Positions 1 to 8,338 of a DNA stretch of 39,557 nucleotides are shown here, one piece after another. Under the pieces are notes generated by a model. The model saw only the letters and a list, made by a program, of their open reading frames with translations, did no database searches and was not told where the DNA came from. The position numbers and the translations under genes were made by a program. How positions within the stretch are numbered: position 1 is the first letter of the stretch; every line of letters starts with the position of its first letter. Source of the stretch: Bacillus pseudomycoides (lineage in GTDB: Bacteria; Bacillota; Bacilli; Bacillales; Bacillaceae_G); assembly GCF_002582035.1 (NCBI RefSeq), contig NZ_NUQE01000018.1, forward strand, positions 121,287 to 160,843. Direction: 5' to 3'.

Positions 1-184
1 CCCTCGGACGAGGCAAAAAAGCGCCTCTCTGTCGGGTGCTCCAACGTCCTGCGATTCTGAACGAGCCGCTTCCGCTTTTCTTAAGAAGATAGGTGGAGGA
101 TAACTGTCCGTAAAAGCCCGATTGGTGAGAGTTTTCCATCAGTAGGGATGAAGAAGATCTCCGCCGATGGAAGTTTCACTTTAT
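1..184 (+). repeat. bcr1-like dispersed repeat, composite form, left end cut by the window
   Basis: The stretch from 1 to about 110 is nearly identical to 20196-20300, and the right part ends in the hairpin plus TTTAT (180-184) seen in the other copies. Stem III is formed by CCATC (136-140) and GATGG (166-170), with weaker pairing inside. The right arm of stem I, ACTGTCCGT, lies just after 100. The copy includes the cargo-like segment rich in CGCCTC and GCTTCCGC, so it belongs to the composite subtype. The left end is outside the window. The bcr1 name is from memory of the B. cereus-group element; the sequence match between copies is direct. Confidence 0.8.
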
Positions 185-190
185 TCCTAT

Positions 191-219
191 GAATATCTTT
201 CCCGGACAACTCATACATA
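191..219 (+). promoter_or_regulatory. Sigma-E-type promoter of spoIVFA-spoIVFB
   Basis: GAATATC (191-197) and CATACATA (212-219) are separated by 14 bases and resemble the mother-cell sigma-E consensus (an ATA-containing -35 and CATACAnT -10). The spoIVF operon is known to be sigma-E dependent in B. subtilis. The -35 begins seven bases after the end of the repeat element, so the whole intergenic region is element plus promoter. Confidence 0.65.
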
Positions 220-252
220 TGTACAAACTGATTGAAAGAGGAAGGGGACAGG

Positions 253-990
253 ATGAGAAATAGGCGAGTAGAAGAAATTAAAAAGCGCATTGCTAAAAGG
301 AAAGCACAGCAGGAAAGCAAAGAAGAAGAGTTATTTTCATATGAAGAGCAAGAATATACACCGCTTCTTATTGAAGAAGGAGAAGAAACACACCCTCTTT
401 TTCGAAAAGAAATATTTCTCTTTAAGTTACTACTATCTACAATTCTGGTTCTTGTTGTAGCAATCTTATTTAAAAATACAACGAGTTCTCTTGAAGGAGC
501 GCGTATAACTGTCAAACAAGCGCTGGAAAAAGAATTTCAATTTGCATCTGTTTCTAAGTGGTATGAATCGCAATTTGGAAAACCGCTGTCTTTTTTACCT
601 TCTAGCGAAAAGAAAACGGTTCAGACAGAAAAGAATTATGCAGTTCCTGCTTCAGGGAAAGTGATGCAAAGCTTTCACGCAAACGGACAAGGTGTATTTG
701 TACAAACAGCAGCAAATTCAATTGTGGAATCAGTGAATGAAGGAATTGTTGTTTTTGTTGGTCAAAAAGAAGAATTTGGGAATATCGTTCAAGTTCAACA
801 TGCAGATGGAACGGAATCATGGTATGGAAATTTAGGAGAAACATCAGTTAAGTTATATGATTATGTAGCGAAAAAGCAAAAAATTGGAACAGTTGCAAAT
901 GAAAATAAGGGTAAAAATGGGAAATTTTATTTTGCTTTTAAAAAGAATGAAAAATTTATTGATCCAATTCAGGTGATCTCATTTGAGTAA
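253..990 (+). CDS. spoIVFA: Stage IV sporulation protein FA (SpoIVFA)
   Basis: SpoIVFA is a membrane scaffold in the outer forespore membrane that holds and restrains the SpoIVFB protease until SpoIVB cleaves it, gating pro-sigma-K processing. The product is 245 aa: a charged cytoplasmic N-terminus, one membrane segment at about residues 54-73 (LLLSTILVLVVAILF), then a C-terminal degenerate LytM/M23-like domain from about residue 130 containing GIVVFVG and NIVQVQHADG but lacking a complete zinc site, as expected for a non-catalytic member. The ATG at 253 is chosen because GAAGGGGACAGG lies at ribosome-binding distance; the in-frame TTG at 232 has no such site. It overlaps spoIVFB by 8 bases, implying coupled translation of the two partners. 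Confidence 0.93.
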   Translation: MRNRRVEEIKKRIAKRKAQQESKEEELFSYEEQEYTPLLIEEGEETHPLFRKEIFLFKLLLSTILVLVVAILFKNTTSSLEGARITVKQALEKEFQFASVSKWYESQFGKPLSFLPSSEKKTVQTEKNYAVPASGKVMQSFHANGQGVFVQTAANSIVESVNEGIVVFVGQKEEFGNIVQVQHADGTESWYGNLGETSVKLYDYVAKKQKIGTVANENKGKNGKFYFAFKKNEKFIDPIQVISFE

Positions 991-1843
991 ATACAGTGAG
1001 GTTTTATCAAAAATTACTATTCATCCATTGTTTTGGGGGATTATGGCGATTGCGATTTTTACAGCTCGTTTTAAAGAATTATTAATTTTATTTTTCATTG
1101 TCTTTATTCATGAGTTGGGTCATGCAGTAGCGGCGGCTCATTATAAATGGCGTATTAAACAAATTCAGTTATTGCCATTTGGCGGAGTGGCTGAGCTTGA
1201 TGAGCATGGAAATAAGCCGTTAAAAGAAGAATTGATTGTCATTATAGCGGGGCCTATTCAACATGTATGGATGTTAGTCGCTGCTTATTTGTCGTACACA
1301 ACAGGCTGGATGGGAGAAGACTTCTATCATTTTTTTATGTGGAATAACATCATCATTTTGTGCTTTAATTTATTGCCAATTTGGCCTCTTGATGGAGGGA
1401 AGATTGCTCTGAATATATTGTCATACCGCTTTCCGTTTGTCCAGGCGCATAATATCATGATGAGAATATCAATTGCTTGTTTTATTGCTGTATTAGGGCT
1501 GCAACTTTTCTGGAATAGCAAAAATGTAATGATGTGGACACTACTTCTTTTTTTAGCATTCTCTTTATTTCAAGAATGGAAACAACGCCGTTATGCATTT
1601 ATGAGATTTTTATTGGAGCGCTACTATGGGAAAAAACGAGAGATTGTAAAAGTTACAGCGATTACAGTTGAAAAAGAAACGAGTCTATATCATATTTTCA
1701 CACAGTTTCGAAGAGGATATAAACACTCGATTATTATACAAGCAGATCATAAAAACCAATATACACTAGATGAAAATGAATTGCTTTACGCATATTTTAC
1801 AGAAAAAAGAACAACATCATCAGTAGAAGAGTTAATTGGTTAG
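983..1843 (+). CDS. spoIVFB: Intramembrane metalloprotease SpoIVFB
   Basis: This M50-family site-2 protease cleaves pro-sigma-K to active sigma-K in the mother cell. The 286-aa product is polytopic. The zinc motif HELGH places His43, Glu44 and His47 in a membrane helix, and LLPIWPLDGG supplies Asp137; these positions equal the catalytic residues known for the B. subtilis enzyme. The last 70 residues form a CBS-like domain. The start is TTG at 983, preceded by AGGTGATC inside the end of spoIVFA. The gene ends in an intrinsic terminator that includes its stop codon. Confidence 0.95.
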   Translation: MSKYSEVLSKITIHPLFWGIMAIAIFTARFKELLILFFIVFIHELGHAVAAAHYKWRIKQIQLLPFGGVAELDEHGNKPLKEELIVIIAGPIQHVWMLVAAYLSYTTGWMGEDFYHFFMWNNIIILCFNLLPIWPLDGGKIALNILSYRFPFVQAHNIMMRISIACFIAVLGLQLFWNSKNVMMWTLLLFLAFSLFQEWKQRRYAFMRFLLERYYGKKREIVKVTAITVEKETSLYHIFTQFRRGYKHSIIIQADHKNQYTLDENELLYAYFTEKRTTSSVEELIG

Positions 1844-1869
1844 TGTTGACGATAACACTAACCTTTTAT
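1838..1869 (+). terminator. Intrinsic terminator after spoIVFB
   Basis: GGTTAGTGTT (1838-1847) and AACACTAACC (1854-1863) pair perfectly over 10 bp around a 6-nt loop and are followed by TTTTATT. The hairpin begins inside the spoIVFB stop region. Confidence 0.85.
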
Positions 1870-1871
1870 TA

Positions 1872-1880
1872 TGGTATAAA
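1872..1880 (+). promoter_or_regulatory. Extended -10 promoter candidate for the ribonuclease G gene
   Basis: TG at 1872-1873, one base, then TATAAA at 1875-1880, about 25 bases before the start codon. There is no good -35 at 17 bp. It lies directly after the spoIVFB terminator, which suggests that the next gene has its own promoter. Confidence 0.4.
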
Positions 1881-1905
1881 AAAAGGATAAAGAGAGGAAT
1901 ATACT

Positions 1906-3288
1906 TTGAAGAAGCTATACATAAATTACATTGGTTCGGAAAAACGAGTTGCTGTTGAAGAAGAGAAAGAGATTGTAGAACTTTTATGGCAACGAAATGA
2001 ACAAGAACAAATTGTTGGAAATATATATATTGGGCGTGTTATGCGAACGATAGCTGGGATGAATGCTGCCTTTGTTAATATTGGTTTGGAGAAGCATGCT
2101 TATTTATCGTATGAAAACGTGCCATCATCTATGCGGTTACATGAAGGACAATCTCTTCTCGTGCAGGTTGTGAAAGAGGCGATTGATACGAAAGGACCAA
2201 AAATAACAGCGAATATAGAATTTACCGGGAAATATGTCGTGTATATGCCCTATGACACAGTTTTTGCCGTTTCCCGGAAAATAAAAGATACGAAGAAACG
2301 AGAACAACTTCTTGCACTTGAAGGAAAAGGAGGATTTATTTTCCGTTCTGCATGTGAGAAAGTGCAAATAGAAGAAGTGCAAGCGGAGATGCACTATCTC
2401 CAATCTCAATTCGAACTTGTGAAAAAGCAAGAACAAAAAGGAAAAGCACCGCTTCTTGTTCATTCTCCTTCTAGTTTTTTAGATCGTATATTTCAAGAGA
2501 TACCAGTAGAGACTGTTTCAGAAGTGATTGTAGATCAGCGCAAAATGATACAAGAATTAAACGAGAGAATAGGTGAAGAGAAAGTTACTTTTTTTAATGA
2601 GAAGACACCCTTATTTGCTCGCTATGGAATTGATCGTGAAATTGAAAAAGCATTACAAAAGGTTGTATGGCTTCCAAACGGAGCTTATTTACTCATTGAA
2701 CAAATGGAAACGATGACTGTAATTGATGTAAACACTGGTAAATTCACAGGGAAACAGAATTTACAAGATACAGTGCTGCGCACAAATGAAATGGCAGCGA
2801 AAGAAATTGCGCGGCAACTGCGACTTCGAGATATTGGCGGAATGATTTTAATTGATTTTATCAATATGAAGCGCCGTGAAGAAAAAGAAAAAATAAGAGA
2901 AATCGTAAAGTCACACTTAGAAAAAGACCATACTTATACGAGAGTATTAGGATTTACAGATCTTGGTATTTTAGAAATGACACGAAAACGAAAAAAACAA
3001 TCGCTTCGTGATGTATTATTAGCAGATTGTACGATTTGTCAAAGTAGCGGTTATGTTTTATCAGATGAAACAGTAGCATACGAGCTAGAGAGAGAACTGA
3101 TCGCTTATAATGGAACAGATGATGAGGCGGTTCTTATTGCTGCTCATCCTAATGTACAAAAAATCTTTTTTGAGAAGGAATTGCACCGTAATATATCGTT
3201 TCAAATTTATTTTATTGATGATGCAGCCGTGCGTTACACGATTCAGCGTTTTGGAACAAAGGAAGAGATATGTGCACGGAAAAAATAG
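1906..3288 (+). CDS. rng: Ribonuclease G/E family endoribonuclease
   Basis: RNase G/E enzymes make single-strand endonucleolytic cuts in mRNA and rRNA precursors. The 460-aa product starts with an S1-type RNA-binding domain (about residues 35-115, with GNIYIGRV and AAFVNIG). The DNase I-like catalytic core carries the two metal-binding aspartates in IDVNTG and ILIDFIN. A zinc-link Cys-x-x-Cys follows (CTIC). There is no long C-terminal scaffold tail, so RNase G is a better description than RNase E. TTG at 1906 follows AGAGAGG. Bacilli rely mainly on RNase Y and RNase J, so this enzyme is probably accessory. Confidence 0.88.
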   Translation: MKKLYINYIGSEKRVAVEEEKEIVELLWQRNEQEQIVGNIYIGRVMRTIAGMNAAFVNIGLEKHAYLSYENVPSSMRLHEGQSLLVQVVKEAIDTKGPKITANIEFTGKYVVYMPYDTVFAVSRKIKDTKKREQLLALEGKGGFIFRSACEKVQIEEVQAEMHYLQSQFELVKKQEQKGKAPLLVHSPSSFLDRIFQEIPVETVSEVIVDQRKMIQELNERIGEEKVTFFNEKTPLFARYGIDREIEKALQKVVWLPNGAYLLIEQMETMTVIDVNTGKFTGKQNLQDTVLRTNEMAAKEIARQLRLRDIGGMILIDFINMKRREEKEKIREIVKSHLEKDHTYTRVLGFTDLGILEMTRKRKKQSLRDVLLADCTICQSSGYVLSDETVAYELERELIAYNGTDDEAVLIAAHPNVQKIFFEKELHRNISFQIYFIDDAAVRYTIQRFGTKEEICARKK

Positions 3289-3303
3289 TTAGTAGAACAT
3301 TCA

Positions 3304-3333
3304 TTGACAATAGGCTGTGTTTCGTGATAACAT
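3304..3333 (+). promoter_or_regulatory. Promoter of the rplU-ysxB-rpmA operon
   Basis: TTGACA at 3304-3309 and TAACAT at 3328-3333 with an 18-bp spacer (a GATAAC alternative two bases upstream gives 16). It is a good housekeeping promoter placed so that transcription begins just before the L21 leader. Confidence 0.6.
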
Positions 3334-3339
3334 CTGTAT

Positions 3340-3452
3340 GTTATAGTTTATAGCACCTAAACGGCTATATGCTACAACCGCACAGGACAGGTTCCAAAAA
3401 AGACATTGTATGTCTACCTCGTTTTGGCGAGTCTTAGTAATTATGAGGAGGT
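3340..3452 (+). ncRNA. L21 leader, autoregulatory mRNA element
   Basis: The roughly 115-nt untranslated region between the promoter and rplU resembles the known Firmicute L21 leader in position and in elements such as GGACAGGTTCC followed by a short hairpin (AGACAttgtatGTCT) and a CTCG...CGAG pairing. The family is thought to let ribosomal protein L21 or a partner repress its own operon. I recognise it by context and partial motif, not by a covariance search; an Rfam scan with the L21_leader model would settle it. Confidence 0.7.
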
Positions 3453-3458
3453 GCAATT

Positions 3459-3767
3459 ATGTACGCAATTATCGAAACAGGTGGAAAACAAATTAAAGTT
3501 GAAGCTGGTCAAGCAATCTACGTAGAGAAATTAGACGTAGAAGCTGGTGAAACTGTTACTTTTGACAAAGTTCTTTTCGTTGGTGGCGAAACTGTTAAAG
3601 TTGGTAGCCCAGTTGTAGAAGGTGCAACAGTTACTGCGAAAGTTGAAAAACAAGGTCGCGCTAAGAAAATTATCGTTTTCAAATACAAAGCGAAAAAGAA
3701 CAATCGTAAAAAACAAGGTCATCGTCAACCGTACACGAAATTAGTGATTGAAGCAATCAACGCTTAA
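3459..3767 (+). CDS. rplU: 50S ribosomal protein L21
   Basis: L21 binds 23S rRNA in the large subunit. The 102-aa product has the usual bacterial length, begins [18 protein letters not shown] and ends in the basic [19 protein letters not shown] tail typical of the family. The strong site GAGGAGGTG precedes the ATG. First gene of the rplU-ysxB-rpmA operon, 11 bp before ysxB. High-expression codon usage is evident in the gene (many GTT, GGT and GAA codons). Confidence 0.98.
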   Translation: MYAIIETGGKQIKVEAGQAIYVEKLDVEAGETVTFDKVLFVGGETVKVGSPVVEGATVTAKVEKQGRAKKIIVFKYKAKKNNRKKQGHRQPYTKLVIEAINA

Positions 3768-3778
3768 TTCGGGTTGTC

Positions 3779-4123
3779 ATGATTAAAATTACGATTAATC
3801 GCACGGAATTAGGAAGTATCCAATCATTTAAAATGACCGGACACGCTAATTTTGCGCCGCATGGACAAGATCTTGTCTGCGCTGGAACAACGGCGGTTGT
3901 GTTTGGTGTGATAAATGCTGTGGAATCACTTTGTAATGTGCAAGCAACTATTGAACTTGGAAAAGATGGCGGATTCTTGATGTATGAATTGCCTAGTGAT
4001 CTAGATGATTCTATAAAAGAAAAAGCTTGTTTTCTGTTAGAGGGCATGGTTGTTTCGCTAAAAACGATTGAACTTGATTACGGAAAATATATCCGATTAA
4101 TAGAAAAAGTGCAGGAGGTGTAA
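3779..4123 (+). CDS. prp: Ribosomal-processing cysteine protease Prp (YsxB)
   Basis: Prp cleaves the N-terminal extension from ribosomal protein L27 in Firmicutes, a step essential for active ribosomes in Staphylococcus aureus. The 114-aa protein carries the family's GHANFAPHGQDLVCAG segment, which supplies the catalytic His22 and Cys34 dyad. It sits between the L21 gene and its substrate L27, with only 3 bp to rpmA. The start ATG is 11 bp after rplU, where the site is weak (GGGTTGTC), which would keep synthesis below that of the ribosomal proteins. Confidence 0.93.
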   Translation: MIKITINRTELGSIQSFKMTGHANFAPHGQDLVCAGTTAVVFGVINAVESLCNVQATIELGKDGGFLMYELPSDLDDSIKEKACFLLEGMVVSLKTIELDYGKYIRLIEKVQEV

Positions 4124-4126
4124 CGT

Positions 4127-4417
4127 ATGTTAAGATTAGATCTTCAGTTTTTCGCATCTAAGAAAGGTGTGGGTAGTACAAAGAACGGTCGTGACTCTCA
4201 GTCAAAACGTCTTGGTGCTAAACGCGCAGATGGTCAAATGGTTTCAGGTGGTTCAATTCTTTACCGTCAACGCGGTACAAAAATTTATCCAGGTGTTAAC
4301 GTTGGTCGTGGTGGCGATGACACATTATACGCGAAAGTTGACGGCGTAGTACGCTTCGAGCGTCTTGGCCGTGACCGCAAACAAGTGAGCGTATATCCTG
4401 TTGCTCAAGAAGCATAA
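4127..4417 (+). CDS. rpmA: 50S ribosomal protein L27 with cleavable N-terminal extension
   Basis: L27 reaches towards the peptidyl-transferase centre of the ribosome. This 96-aa form starts [18 protein letters not shown], containing the Firmicute extension with the Prp cleavage motif just before ASKKG. Mature L27 would start at Ala10. The start is preceded by GCAGGAGGTG inside the end of ysxB. The operon ends at the terminator immediately downstream. Having substrate and protease in one operon supports cotranslation-era processing. Confidence 0.98.
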   Translation: MLRLDLQFFASKKGVGSTKNGRDSQSKRLGAKRADGQMVSGGSILYRQRGTKIYPGVNVGRGGDDTLYAKVDGVVRFERLGRDRKQVSVYPVAQEA

Positions 4418-4430
4418 GAAACTCACGGAA

Positions 4431-4463
4431 AGCTCTAACCTGGGTGCAGGTTAGAGTTTTTCT
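4431..4463 (+). terminator. Intrinsic terminator of the rplU-ysxB-rpmA operon
   Basis: CTCTAACCT (4433-4441) pairs with AGGTTAGAG (4448-4456) around GGGTGC, followed by TTTTTCT. Confidence 0.93.
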
Positions 4464-4482
4464 ATATTAAAGGGGTATATGG

Positions 4483-5031
4483 ATGAAGGAAAAATGGACA
4501 ATTATAGATGCGCTGCGCCATTCGAGACATGATTGGCTCAATCGTATGCAGATGATTAAAGGAAATCTTTCGCTTGGAAGAGTGGAAGAAATTCATAGGC
4601 TCATCGATCGTTTTGTCCAAGAAGCGAGACAAGAATCGAATCTGATGGGGCTTTCTATGCCCAAGTTTTCAGAATGGATTTTAACATATAATTGGAAACA
4701 GCACCCGTGCTTGTTGGAGTACGAAGTATTAGGAAAGATACATAATTTATCACATCTAGATGAGAGCGTTTCTATATGGACGTCTCAATTTTTCCAAATG
4801 CTTGAGCATAGTTTAGACGTTTATGTTGAAAATTATGTTTGTATCACAGTTGAATGTGAAGATGAGGATGCTCGTTTCTTTTTTGATTTTCGTGGCAAGC
4901 TAACAGATGTACAAGAAATACAAGAATGGCTTGCTCATCAACATAATAAATGGTTTTCCATTTCTTATACAGTGCGAGATGAAGAAATCTCGGTTATATT
5001 ACAACTACTAGAAAAAAGTGTGGTGAGATAA
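4483..5031 (+). CDS. spo0B: Sporulation initiation phosphotransferase Spo0B
   Basis: Spo0B passes phosphate from Spo0F to Spo0A in the sporulation phosphorelay. The 182-aa product carries the active-site helix [17 protein letters not shown], with phosphorylatable His16, and a degenerate kinase-like C-terminal domain without ATP-binding boxes, as in B. subtilis Spo0B. The protein begins a few residues nearer the active-site histidine than the B. subtilis form. Site AAAGGGG precedes the ATG. The TAA stop overlaps the obg start by one base (TAATG), so the phosphotransferase and the GTPase are translationally coupled. Confidence 0.94.
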   Translation: MKEKWTIIDALRHSRHDWLNRMQMIKGNLSLGRVEEIHRLIDRFVQEARQESNLMGLSMPKFSEWILTYNWKQHPCLLEYEVLGKIHNLSHLDESVSIWTSQFFQMLEHSLDVYVENYVCITVECEDEDARFFFDFRGKLTDVQEIQEWLAHQHNKWFSISYTVRDEEISVILQLLEKSVVR

Positions 5032-6317
5032 TGTTTGTAGATCAGGTCAAGATATATGTAAAAGGCGGCGATGGCGGAAACGGAATGGTTGCGTATCGTC
5101 GTGAGAAATATGTTCCAAAAGGTGGCCCAGCAGGCGGTGACGGTGGTAAAGGTGCCGATGTTGTTTTCGTAGTAGACGAAGGATTACGTACATTAATGGA
5201 TTTCCGCTATCAGCGTCATTTTAAAGCAGATCGCGGTCAACATGGAATGAGTAAAAACCAACATGGCCGTAAAGCGGATGATTTAATTGTAAAGGTTCCG
5301 CCGGGAACAGTTGTAAAAGATGAAGCTACTGGTCAAATTCTTGCGGATTTAGTAACGCATGAGCAATCAGCAGTTATCGCAAAAGGTGGCCGTGGTGGTC
5401 GTGGTAACTCACGTTTTGCGACGCCAACGAACCCAGCTCCAGAAATCGCTGAGAACGGCGAACCAGGTCAAGAACGTGAAGTAGTACTAGAATTGAAAGT
5501 GTTAGCTGATGTAGGACTTGTTGGTTTCCCAAGTGTTGGTAAATCAACATTATTGTCTGTTGTATCATCGGCACGTCCGAAAATTGCCGAATATCACTTT
5601 ACAACAATTGTTCCAAACCTTGGAGTAGTTGAAACAGGTGATGGACGCAGCTTCGTTATGGCAGACCTTCCAGGATTGATTGAAGGTGCACACGCAGGTG
5701 TTGGACTTGGACATCAATTTTTACGTCATATTGAGCGTACACGCGTTATCATTCATGTAATTGATATGTCTGGTTTAGAAGGACGCGATCCATATGAGGA
5801 TTATGTAACGATTAATAATGAATTAAAAGAATACAATCTTCGTCTAACAGAGCGTCCGCAAGTTGTTGTTGCAAACAAAATGGATATGCCGGATGCAGAA
5901 GAAAATTTACAAGCGTTCAAAGAAAAAGTGGGCGATGAAGTGAAAATCTTCCCTATTTCTGCGGTAACGCGTCAAGGTGTTCGAGATTTACTATTTGAAG
6001 TAGCAAATCTAATAGAAACAACACCAGAATTCCCAGTGCATGAAGTAATCAGTGAATCCGATGCAAGTGTAATGTACAAATTTGAGGCTGAAGGTTCTAA
6101 ATTTGAGATTACACGTGAAAGCGATGGTACATTTGTCATTTCTGGTTATGACATTGAGAAAACATTCAAGATGACAGACTTTACTCGTGATGAATCTGTG
6201 CGCAGATTCGCTCGTCAAATGCGCGGTATGGGCATTGATGAAGCACTTCGCGCGCGCGGTGCAAAAGACGGCGATATTGTAAAAATTCTTGAATATGAAT
6301 TTGAATTTATCGATTAA
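5031..6317 (+). CDS. obg: GTPase Obg (CgtA), ribosome assembly and stress
   Basis: Obg is an essential GTPase that associates with the 50S subunit and is needed for sporulation onset and stress signalling. The 428-aa protein has the glycine-rich Obg fold (residues 1-158, with [20 protein letters not shown]). Its G domain has P-loop GFPSVGKST, switch [10 protein letters not shown], base-specificity NKMD and SAV motifs. A C-terminal OCT domain of about 70 residues follows. Full family length. It shares one base with spo0B and ends at an intrinsic terminator. Confidence 0.97.
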   Translation: MFVDQVKIYVKGGDGGNGMVAYRREKYVPKGGPAGGDGGKGADVVFVVDEGLRTLMDFRYQRHFKADRGQHGMSKNQHGRKADDLIVKVPPGTVVKDEATGQILADLVTHEQSAVIAKGGRGGRGNSRFATPTNPAPEIAENGEPGQEREVVLELKVLADVGLVGFPSVGKSTLLSVVSSARPKIAEYHFTTIVPNLGVVETGDGRSFVMADLPGLIEGAHAGVGLGHQFLRHIERTRVIIHVIDMSGLEGRDPYEDYVTINNELKEYNLRLTERPQVVVANKMDMPDAEENLQAFKEKVGDEVKIFPISAVTRQGVRDLLFEVANLIETTPEFPVHEVISESDASVMYKFEAEGSKFEITRESDGTFVISGYDIEKTFKMTDFTRDESVRRFARQMRGMGIDEALRARGAKDGDIVKILEYEFEFID

Positions 6318-6345
6318 GACTGCCGAAATAGGGCAGTCTTTTTTA
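6316..6345 (+). terminator. Intrinsic terminator after obg
   Basis: GACTGCC (from 6318) pairs with GGCAGTC (6332-6338) around a short loop, followed by TTTTTT. Confidence 0.93.
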
Positions 6346-6465
6346 TTTGCCAAAGTAAAAAAGTCTCCTCAAATGGAAATTTACCCTTATAATGGAAAAT
6401 GGGTAGATGTAAGGCACGTAGTAATTGTACCTTCATGTACTTTTAAAAAGGGAGTGGGGAATTGT

Positions 6466-7173
6466 ATGTATAAAATATTAATTGTAGAAGATGATCTGAA
6501 AATTGCTGATATTTTAGAAGGACATCTAGAGAAATATGGTTATCAGTCAGCTCGAGTGCAAGATTTTCGTCATATAAAAGATGAATTTGCAAAAGTGAAC
6601 CCTCATTTAGTTTTACTTGATATTAATTTACCATACTTTGACGGCTTTTATTGGTGCCGTCAAATTCGTACTATTTCCAATGCGCCGATTATTTTTGTTT
6701 CTGCACGTACGGGAGAAATGGATCAAGTGATGGCAATTGAAAATGGTGGAGATGATTACATTACGAAACCATTTCATTTAGATATTGTCATGGCAAAGGT
6801 AAAAAGTGCACTGCGCCGTGTGTACGGTGAATATGCTTCGGGTGCGGAAAGTGATTGTTTTGGAGTCAGTGGGTTACTTTTATTTCCAGCACAGCATATG
6901 GTAGAGTGGCAAGGAAAGCAAGTGGAGCTTACAAAAAATGAGTATTATTTATTAGAATGCTTAATGAAGCAAGTGGATCAATATGTAACGAGAGAAGAAT
7001 TATTAGAGGCGTTATGGGATGAAATTGCTTTTGTTGATGATAATACTTTAACTGTAAATGTAAAGCGTGTTCGTAAGAAGTTAGAGGAGATTGGTATTAG
7101 TGATGCAATTGTTACGAAGCGGGGCTATGGATATGCGCTCCTAACGAACTGGGTGAATGAACATGAATCTTAA
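6466..7173 (+). CDS. OmpR-family response regulator of a Bce-type module
   Basis: The regulator probably switches on the adjacent ABC transporter when its kinase reports antimicrobial peptide flux. The 235-aa product has a receiver domain with acidic pocket (Asp9, Asp10), phosphoacceptor Asp52 in LLDINLP and Lys101 in TKPF. A winged-helix DNA-binding domain follows from about residue 135 (TKNEYYLLECL, VDDNTLTVNVKRVRKKL). The frame opens upstream at 6289 inside obg, but ATG 6466 is chosen because GGGAGTGGGGA precedes it and MYKILIVEDD is the normal N-terminus. The next gene overlaps it by 17 bases. Closest named relative is BceR; the exact symbol is not certain. Confidence 0.92.
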   Translation: MYKILIVEDDLKIADILEGHLEKYGYQSARVQDFRHIKDEFAKVNPHLVLLDINLPYFDGFYWCRQIRTISNAPIIFVSARTGEMDQVMAIENGGDDYITKPFHLDIVMAKVKSALRRVYGEYASGAESDCFGVSGLLLFPAQHMVEWQGKQVELTKNEYYLLECLMKQVDQYVTREELLEALWDEIAFVDDNTLTVNVKRVRKKLEEIGISDAIVTKRGYGYALLTNWVNEHES

Positions 7174-8245
7174 AAAGTATGTGATGGACCGCATAGCATT
7201 GCTTGTTTCTTACATCATGAGTGTGGTTCTATTTGGTCTTGTCTTGCAGCTGCAAGCTTCTTTGCAGAAACAATCTATAAATTGGACTACTTGGCTATAT
7301 GGATTATCATTATCAATCGTCGTTTTTGCTTTCTTTCTTATGTATGATTATCGGAAAAGACAAGCTTTCTTGCAAAAGGTAGAGCATTACATTGCAGAGG
7401 GACACGAGTTACATCATTCTTTATCGATCAGTTCGTCATACTCATACGAACAAGAAGCGATTGTGGAAGCCTTTTCTCTTCTGAGACAACAATATATGAA
7501 TGAAGTACATGAACAACAGGCAAAAGGAGAGCAGCAAACGATCTTCATGAACCAGTGGATTCATCAAATGAAAACGCCGGTATCTGTCATTGAACTATTG
7601 CTGCAAAAGCTTGGACAAACGCACCGCGAAGCAAGAGATACGATTGAAAGTATTCGTGAAGAAAATAATCGTATTTTACAGGGGTTAGATTTAGCACTTC
7701 ATATGGCACGTCTTGAACAGTTTGGGAAAGATTATAAAATAGAAGAAGTCAATGTGGTGGACATTGTTCGTGATAGTATTAACCAGCATAAAAAAACATT
7801 TATTCAGTATTCTGTATATCCGAAAGTTATGTTTGATAAAGAACAGTATATGGTAGCTTCGGACCAAAAATGGCTCAGTATTGCGATCAATCAAATTGTG
7901 ATGAATGCACTGAAGTATACAAGAATTACAGAGAAAGAGAAAAAAGAGATTACATTTCAGATAGAAGAAACAGAGAGCATTATTACACTACATATTCGTG
8001 ATAGCGGAATAGGGATTCCAAAACAAGATATAAAGCGAGTTTTTGAACCATTTTTTACAGGGGTCAATGGACGGAAAACAAGAGAAGCGACAGGTATGGG
8101 ACTATATATTACAAAGCAGATTTGTAATCATCTTAGCCATGGAATTGCTGTGCAGTCGATAGAGAATGAGGGGACAACATTTACGTTTCAGTTCTCAAAA
8201 GATAAAGGATATCATCAAATGATGAGGAAAATGACAAAACTGTAA
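7157..8245 (+). CDS. Intramembrane-sensing histidine kinase (BceS-like)
   Basis: The kinase has two closely spaced membrane helices (about residues 12-32 and 44-63) with almost no extracellular loop, the hallmark of Bce-type kinases that read transporter activity instead of binding a ligand themselves. His136 in WIHQMKTP is the phosphorylation site; the ATPase domain shows MNALKYT (N box), DSGIGIP (G1), FEPFF (F box) and ATGMGLYI (G2). Length is 362 aa from ATG 7157, or 360 from ATG 7163; the site GGGTGA is weak for both and coupling to the regulator gene is likely. Family call is strong, inducer unknown. Confidence 0.92.
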   Translation: MNMNLKKYVMDRIALLVSYIMSVVLFGLVLQLQASLQKQSINWTTWLYGLSLSIVVFAFFLMYDYRKRQAFLQKVEHYIAEGHELHHSLSISSSYSYEQEAIVEAFSLLRQQYMNEVHEQQAKGEQQTIFMNQWIHQMKTPVSVIELLLQKLGQTHREARDTIESIREENNRILQGLDLALHMARLEQFGKDYKIEEVNVVDIVRDSINQHKKTFIQYSVYPKVMFDKEQYMVASDQKWLSIAINQIVMNALKYTRITEKEKKEITFQIEETESIITLHIRDSGIGIPKQDIKRVFEPFFTGVNGRKTREATGMGLYITKQICNHLSHGIAVQSIENEGTTFTFQFSKDKGYHQMMRKMTKL

Positions 8246-8249
8246 GATA

Positions 8250-8263
8250 ACAAACCGTTTTGT
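8250..8263 (+). promoter_or_regulatory. Inverted repeat, possible operator upstream of the ABC genes
   Basis: ACAAA-ccgt-TTTGT sits between the kinase gene and the transporter genes. Bce regulators bind inverted repeats upstream of their transporter operons, but the match to the known consensus is loose and the repeat lies before the intervening hairpin, so this is only a candidate. Confidence 0.25.
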
Positions 8264-8264
8264 A

Positions 8265-8297
8265 AGGGAAATCACTCGTTACTTTCCCTCGTTTTTT
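8265..8297 (+). terminator. Intrinsic terminator after the kinase gene
   Basis: AGGGAAA (8265-8271) pairs with TTTCCCT (8283-8289) and is followed by CGTTTTTTC. It separates the two-component genes from the transporter genes, which would then have their own inducible promoter, as in known Bce modules. Confidence 0.75.
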
Positions 8298-8338
8298 CTA
8301 TAGTAAAAGTAAGAAGAAAATGCATAGGGGGATGTAAA

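Noticed and set aside
6289-6465. N-terminal extension of 59 residues on the response regulator
   Set aside because: It overlaps the end of obg and its terminator, has no ribosome site, and the receiver domain starts normally at ATG 6466.
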